Source: Deltaproteobacteria bacterium
Lineage (GTDB): Bacteria > Bdellovibrionota_C > UBA2361 > SZUA-149 > JADYYL01
Assembly (NCBI GenBank): GCA_020853655.1
Contig: JADYYL010000250.1
Coordinates: forward strand, 1 to 8,053
Direction of reading: 5' to 3'
Length of the DNA: 8,053 bases
Shown here: in pieces, positions 6,497 through 8,053 of the stretch
How the letters are laid out: the number at the start of each line of letters is the position of its first letter
Position numbering within the stretch: the stretch's first letter is position 1
Notes under the pieces: model-generated
What the model was told of the DNA's origin: nothing
Databases searched by the model: none
The model's input: the letters and a program-made list of their open reading frames with translations, nothing else
Program-made: the position numbers and the translations under genes

Positions 6497-7444
6497 CTAG
6501 TTCGGAGCGGTAAGTTGCGCCGCGGAGTATTTCGTCCACGGTCGGTAAGTCCCCGAGGGGAAAACCGTATCGAGAAATCCCGCGCGAAACAATTTCGACG
6601 CGGCTTTGTACTGATCGTAGATCTCAAAATACCAGCGCAGCCATTCCGCACGGCGAATCGGGCATACGGAGAGGACTCGAGGACGGTGAGAATGGCGACT
6701 TGAACGTTTCGTGGAAAACGGCCGGGAGCCAGGTATGACGAGGCTGCGGCGAACCCGACCAGCAAATCCGAGCCCAGCAGCGCGGCGATCTGCAACGATT
6801 TTCAGTCGCCGTTTCTCCAGCTTCTTGTACATCAGCTTCGCGTAGTCCTTCTGGGAGAGGTGTTCGTATCCCGGAAGTCGTTCGTATTTAAGGGTGTAGG
6901 TCGTGATGAAGTCGAGCAGAAGCGCACCGGGGTTCTTCTTCCTGGCGGCGTTGAACCTCTTATAGTCGACGACCTTGAACTCTCGCTCGATTCCGTACAC
7001 CGCATCGTGAAAGAAGTGATAGCCGTCGAAGTCCCGAATAAATTCGACTTGGCCGTCCTGCACTGGTTGGAGAGCGACATAAAAAAAGTATTCCTCGAGG
7101 TCCGCCCCGTCGGGGAGAATCTCGTTTGAATAGCGTCGTCCGAGCACTGAGCCCCCGGGGAATTCGGGGACGAGTCGCTGAACGGATCGAGCCACCTGTG
7201 AATTGAAGGCTCGCATGAACCCCGAGCGATTCTCCTGCGGGAAGAGGATATCGGTGTGCAGGTGATTTCCTTCGATTGCGAAGGCGTACAGGGTTGCTTG
7301 GTAAGTGTCCGTGTACTTCGCAAGATATCCTAGGATGGCGTCATGGAGACGCTCGTTGTTGACGAACCAGAGCTCAGAGTTTCGGGTCCGGCTGGTGCAA
7401 AGGCACGGCGTGTCGGGAGTTTCAATACGCGGATGTAGGGCCAT
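6497..7444 (-). CDS. HUH (Y1) transposase, REP-associated tyrosine transposase-like
   Basis: Cuts and rejoins single-stranded DNA at hairpin-containing ends through a tyrosine-DNA linkage. The 315-residue protein begins at the ATG at 7444, fixed by a perfect GGAGGT just upstream. The frame stays open further upstream but with no protein-like sequence. H61-L-H63 (GNHLHT) is the HUH metal-binding motif. Y119-FFYVALQPVQDG corresponds to the Y-x-x-x-N-P-V-x-A-G block of RAYT proteins; Y122 is the best candidate catalytic tyrosine, with Y119 the alternative. G98-SVLGRRYSNEIL is the strand region between them. Residues 165-315 form an extension beyond the Y1 domain, with a basic stretch (KKLEKRRLK), a second HxH (H251-S-H253 in SRHSHRP) and an aromatic segment (WLRWYFEIYDQY). 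The gene appears intact. It is flanked by inverted palindromes. Family assignment is firm at the Y1 level; mobility is not shown. Confidence 0.88.
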   Translation of the reverse strand: MALHPRIETPDTPCLCTSRTRNSELWFVNNERLHDAILGYLAKYTDTYQATLYAFAIEGNHLHTDILFPQENRSGFMRAFNSQVARSVQRLVPEFPGGSVLGRRYSNEILPDGADLEEYFFYVALQPVQDGQVEFIRDFDGYHFFHDAVYGIEREFKVVDYKRFNAARKKNPGALLLDFITTYTLKYERLPGYEHLSQKDYAKLMYKKLEKRRLKIVADRRAAGLGFAGRVRRSLVIPGSRPFSTKRSSRHSHRPRVLSVCPIRRAEWLRWYFEIYDQYKAASKLFRAGFLDTVFPSGTYRPWTKYSAAQLTAPN

Positions 7445-7447
7445 TTT

Positions 7448-7453
7448 ACCTCC
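7448..7453 (-). promoter_or_regulatory. Strong Shine-Dalgarno of the transposase gene
   Basis: The minus strand reads GGAGGT, AAA, then the ATG at 7444. This near-ideal ribosome binding site selects the start among several possible in-frame starts, the earliest being at 7768. It is the clearest ribosome binding site in the window. Confidence 0.85.
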
Positions 7454-7491
7454 AAAGTTTAGATCTCCTTGGGGTGATCGGCGTGATTGAT

Positions 7492-7517
7492 GTGAGCGTC
7501 TCACTCTCGGGAGTGAG
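7492..7517 (-). promoter_or_regulatory. Overlapping alternative hairpins in the transposase leader
   Basis: Three tracts can pair in two mutually exclusive ways. GTGAG (7492-7496) pairs with CTCAC (7500-7504) around a 3-base loop. Alternatively CTCACTC (7500-7506) pairs with GAGTGAG (7511-7517) around a 4-base loop. The middle tract is shared. In the minus-strand transcript the longer stem forms first. It could be a transposon-end hairpin or an RNA switch controlling transposase translation; no direct evidence separates these. Confidence 0.45.
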
Positions 7518-7550
7518 GAATGGGTTGGTTTAAGTGGGTGATAATCCGGA

Positions 7551-7565
7551 ACCGTATCTGATACG
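7551..7565. repeat. REP-like palindrome, copy 2
   Basis: ACCGTATCTGATACG; bases 7553-7565 are a perfect 13-bp palindrome around a central T. The 15 bases are the exact reverse complement of 6281-6295. The left flank TCCGGA (7545-7550) partly extends the symmetry with GATCC on the right, suggesting a longer ancestral palindrome. It begins 3 bases after the stop of the tandem-repeat protein gene and lies 106 bases upstream of the transposase start. Confidence 0.75.
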
Positions 7566-7568
7566 ATC

Positions 7569-8053
7569 CTAGGAGTTGAACTCCCGGAGAGCCGACGCTG
7601 GTGTGAACCCCCGTTGCTTCCAATCGTACGCCTGGTGCGCTTCGAAGAAGCCGAGCTCGCGCCACTCCTGGGTCTCGTCTGGGGTAAAGCCCAGTTCGTG
7701 CCATCGCGCCGCTTCCACGGGCAGCTGCAACACCGCCGACCATCGGTACGCCAGGTCGGCATCCTCAAACCCTACCTTCCGGAACTGAATCACCGATTCG
7801 AGCGGCAGCGGGCACCGTTCCGCCCACACGCGAGCCTCTTGCGGTTCAAATCCGCCTCTCATCCACAACTTCACTTCTTGCGGACTGTCGAAGTTATGCA
7901 AGAGCCACCGAGATGCATCCAGTGGCGCTATCTGCCACTTCGCCCACAGCGACGCCTTCGCCGCGGAAAATCCAGAGGACATCCACTGACCCGCCTCTTC
8001 CGGAGCCAACCCGGTCTCTTTCCAGGCGCGCCTAACAAAGACGTCACCAAACC
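7569..8053 (-). CDS. Tandem Trp/Gly-Phe repeat protein, C-terminal part (5' truncated by window)
   Basis: The frame is open to the right edge, so the start lies outside; a TTG at 8009 is in frame, but repeat-like sequence continues upstream of it. The visible 160 residues consist almost entirely of eleven consecutive 13- or 14-residue units with the pattern W-x3-G-[FL]-x-P-x-E-A-x-x. Clear examples are WKETGLAPEEAGQ, WMRGGFEPQEARV, WHELGFTPDETQE and WKQRGFTPASALR. Some units are degenerate, for example WAERCPLPLESVIQ and FRKVGFEDADLAYR. Spacing is regular with no gaps. The pattern suggests a repeated helix-turn-helix, with Trp and Phe packing in a solenoid and acidic helix caps. No membrane span, signal peptide or catalytic motif is visible in this part. 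Function is unknown; repeat solenoids often mediate protein binding. It ends with REFNS and its stop is 3 bases from palindrome copy 2. Confidence 0.8.
   Translation of the reverse strand, partial: FGDVFVRRAWKETGLAPEEAGQWMSSGFSAAKASLWAKWQIAPLDASRWLLHNFDSPQEVKLWMRGGFEPQEARVWAERCPLPLESVIQFRKVGFEDADLAYRWSAVLQLPVEAARWHELGFTPDETQEWRELGFFEAHQAYDWKQRGFTPASALREFNS

Larger units (their letters stand above)
6281..7565 (-). mobile_element. Putative REP/transposase module bounded by inverted palindromes
   Basis: A 1285-bp segment consisting of the HUH transposase gene and its non-coding flanks. It is enclosed exactly by two inverted copies of a 15-bp sequence built on a 13-bp palindrome. This arrangement recalls REPtrons, in which a REP-associated tyrosine transposase gene is flanked by inverted REP palindromes, and also recalls the subterminal palindromes of IS200/IS605 elements. 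No target-site duplication is expected for this enzyme class and none is seen. The boundaries are inferred from the repeats; no empty-site comparison is available. The outside neighbours remain apparently intact: the repeat protein ends 3 bases from copy 2, and DUF4112 begins 8 bases from copy 1. Confidence 0.5.
7445..7568 (-). other. Leader region of the transposase gene
   Basis: These 124 bases separate the repeat-protein stop from the transposase start. From left to right on the plus strand they hold the transposase Shine-Dalgarno, overlapping inverted repeats at 7492-7517, and palindrome copy 2 at 7551-7565. I could not identify convincing -35 and -10 promoter boxes, so the transposase may be read from its own weak promoter or from the upstream gene. 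Confidence 0.5.

Noticed and set aside
6248..6703. Plus-strand open frame of 151 codons across the intergenic stretch and the transposase 3' end
   Set aside because: It overlaps the confident transposase gene on the other strand and its translation has no domain-like features.
7445..7768. Upstream in-frame extension of the transposase gene
   Set aside because: The extra 108 codons give Arg/Ser-rich sequence, run antiparallel through palindrome copy 2 and overlap the tandem-repeat gene. The perfect GGAGGT before 7444 and the family-like N-terminus there set the start.
1..8053. CRISPR array, tRNA or rRNA genes
   Set aside because: No regularly spaced direct repeats with unique spacers, no tRNA-like cloverleaf and no conserved rRNA segment were recognised on either strand by eye.

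Overview
The window comes from a Gram-negative bacterium. Several products carry Sec-type signal peptides and there is a class A penicillin-binding protein. Overall style (moderate-to-high GC, frequent CGA/TCG codons, a transposase of a type I associate with deltaproteobacteria-like lineages) suggests a deltaproteobacterial group such as Myxococcota or a relative. That placement is a guess; no rRNA or marker gene is present.

Left part, about 1-5790, plus strand: a tightly packed run of cell-envelope genes. It begins with the C-terminal half of a PBP1A-like peptidoglycan transpeptidase, cut by the window edge. After 58 bases comes a secreted cyclophilin-type prolyl isomerase. A GTGA overlap then leads into a 790-residue exported von Willebrand factor A (VWA) protein with one C-terminal membrane span. 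A short membrane-anchored coiled-coil protein follows 21 bases later. Its 3' end overlaps the start of an exported protein with the fold of branched-chain amino-acid (LivJ-type) binding proteins. The last four genes look like one operon, and all products are predicted to sit in or face the periplasm. No ABC permease or ATPase is present, so the binding protein may be a sensor or scaffold rather than a transport component.

Right part, 5799-8053, minus strand: three genes converge tail-to-tail on the envelope operon. Read 5' to 3' on the minus strand they are: the end of a protein built from roughly eleven 13-14-residue Trp/Gly-Phe repeats (5' end outside the window); a 315-residue HUH-type (Y1, REP-associated) transposase with a strong Shine-Dalgarno; and a DUF4112 membrane protein.

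The transposase is bracketed by two inverted copies of a 15-bp sequence containing the 13-bp palindrome CGTATCWGATACG. A degenerate third copy lies inside the DUF4112 coding sequence. This looks like a REP/transposase module of about 1.3 kb. A pair of mutually exclusive hairpins lies in the transposase leader. The most unusual items are this palindrome/transposase module, the tandem-repeat protein and the uncharacterised VWA/coiled-coil/binding-protein envelope operon.
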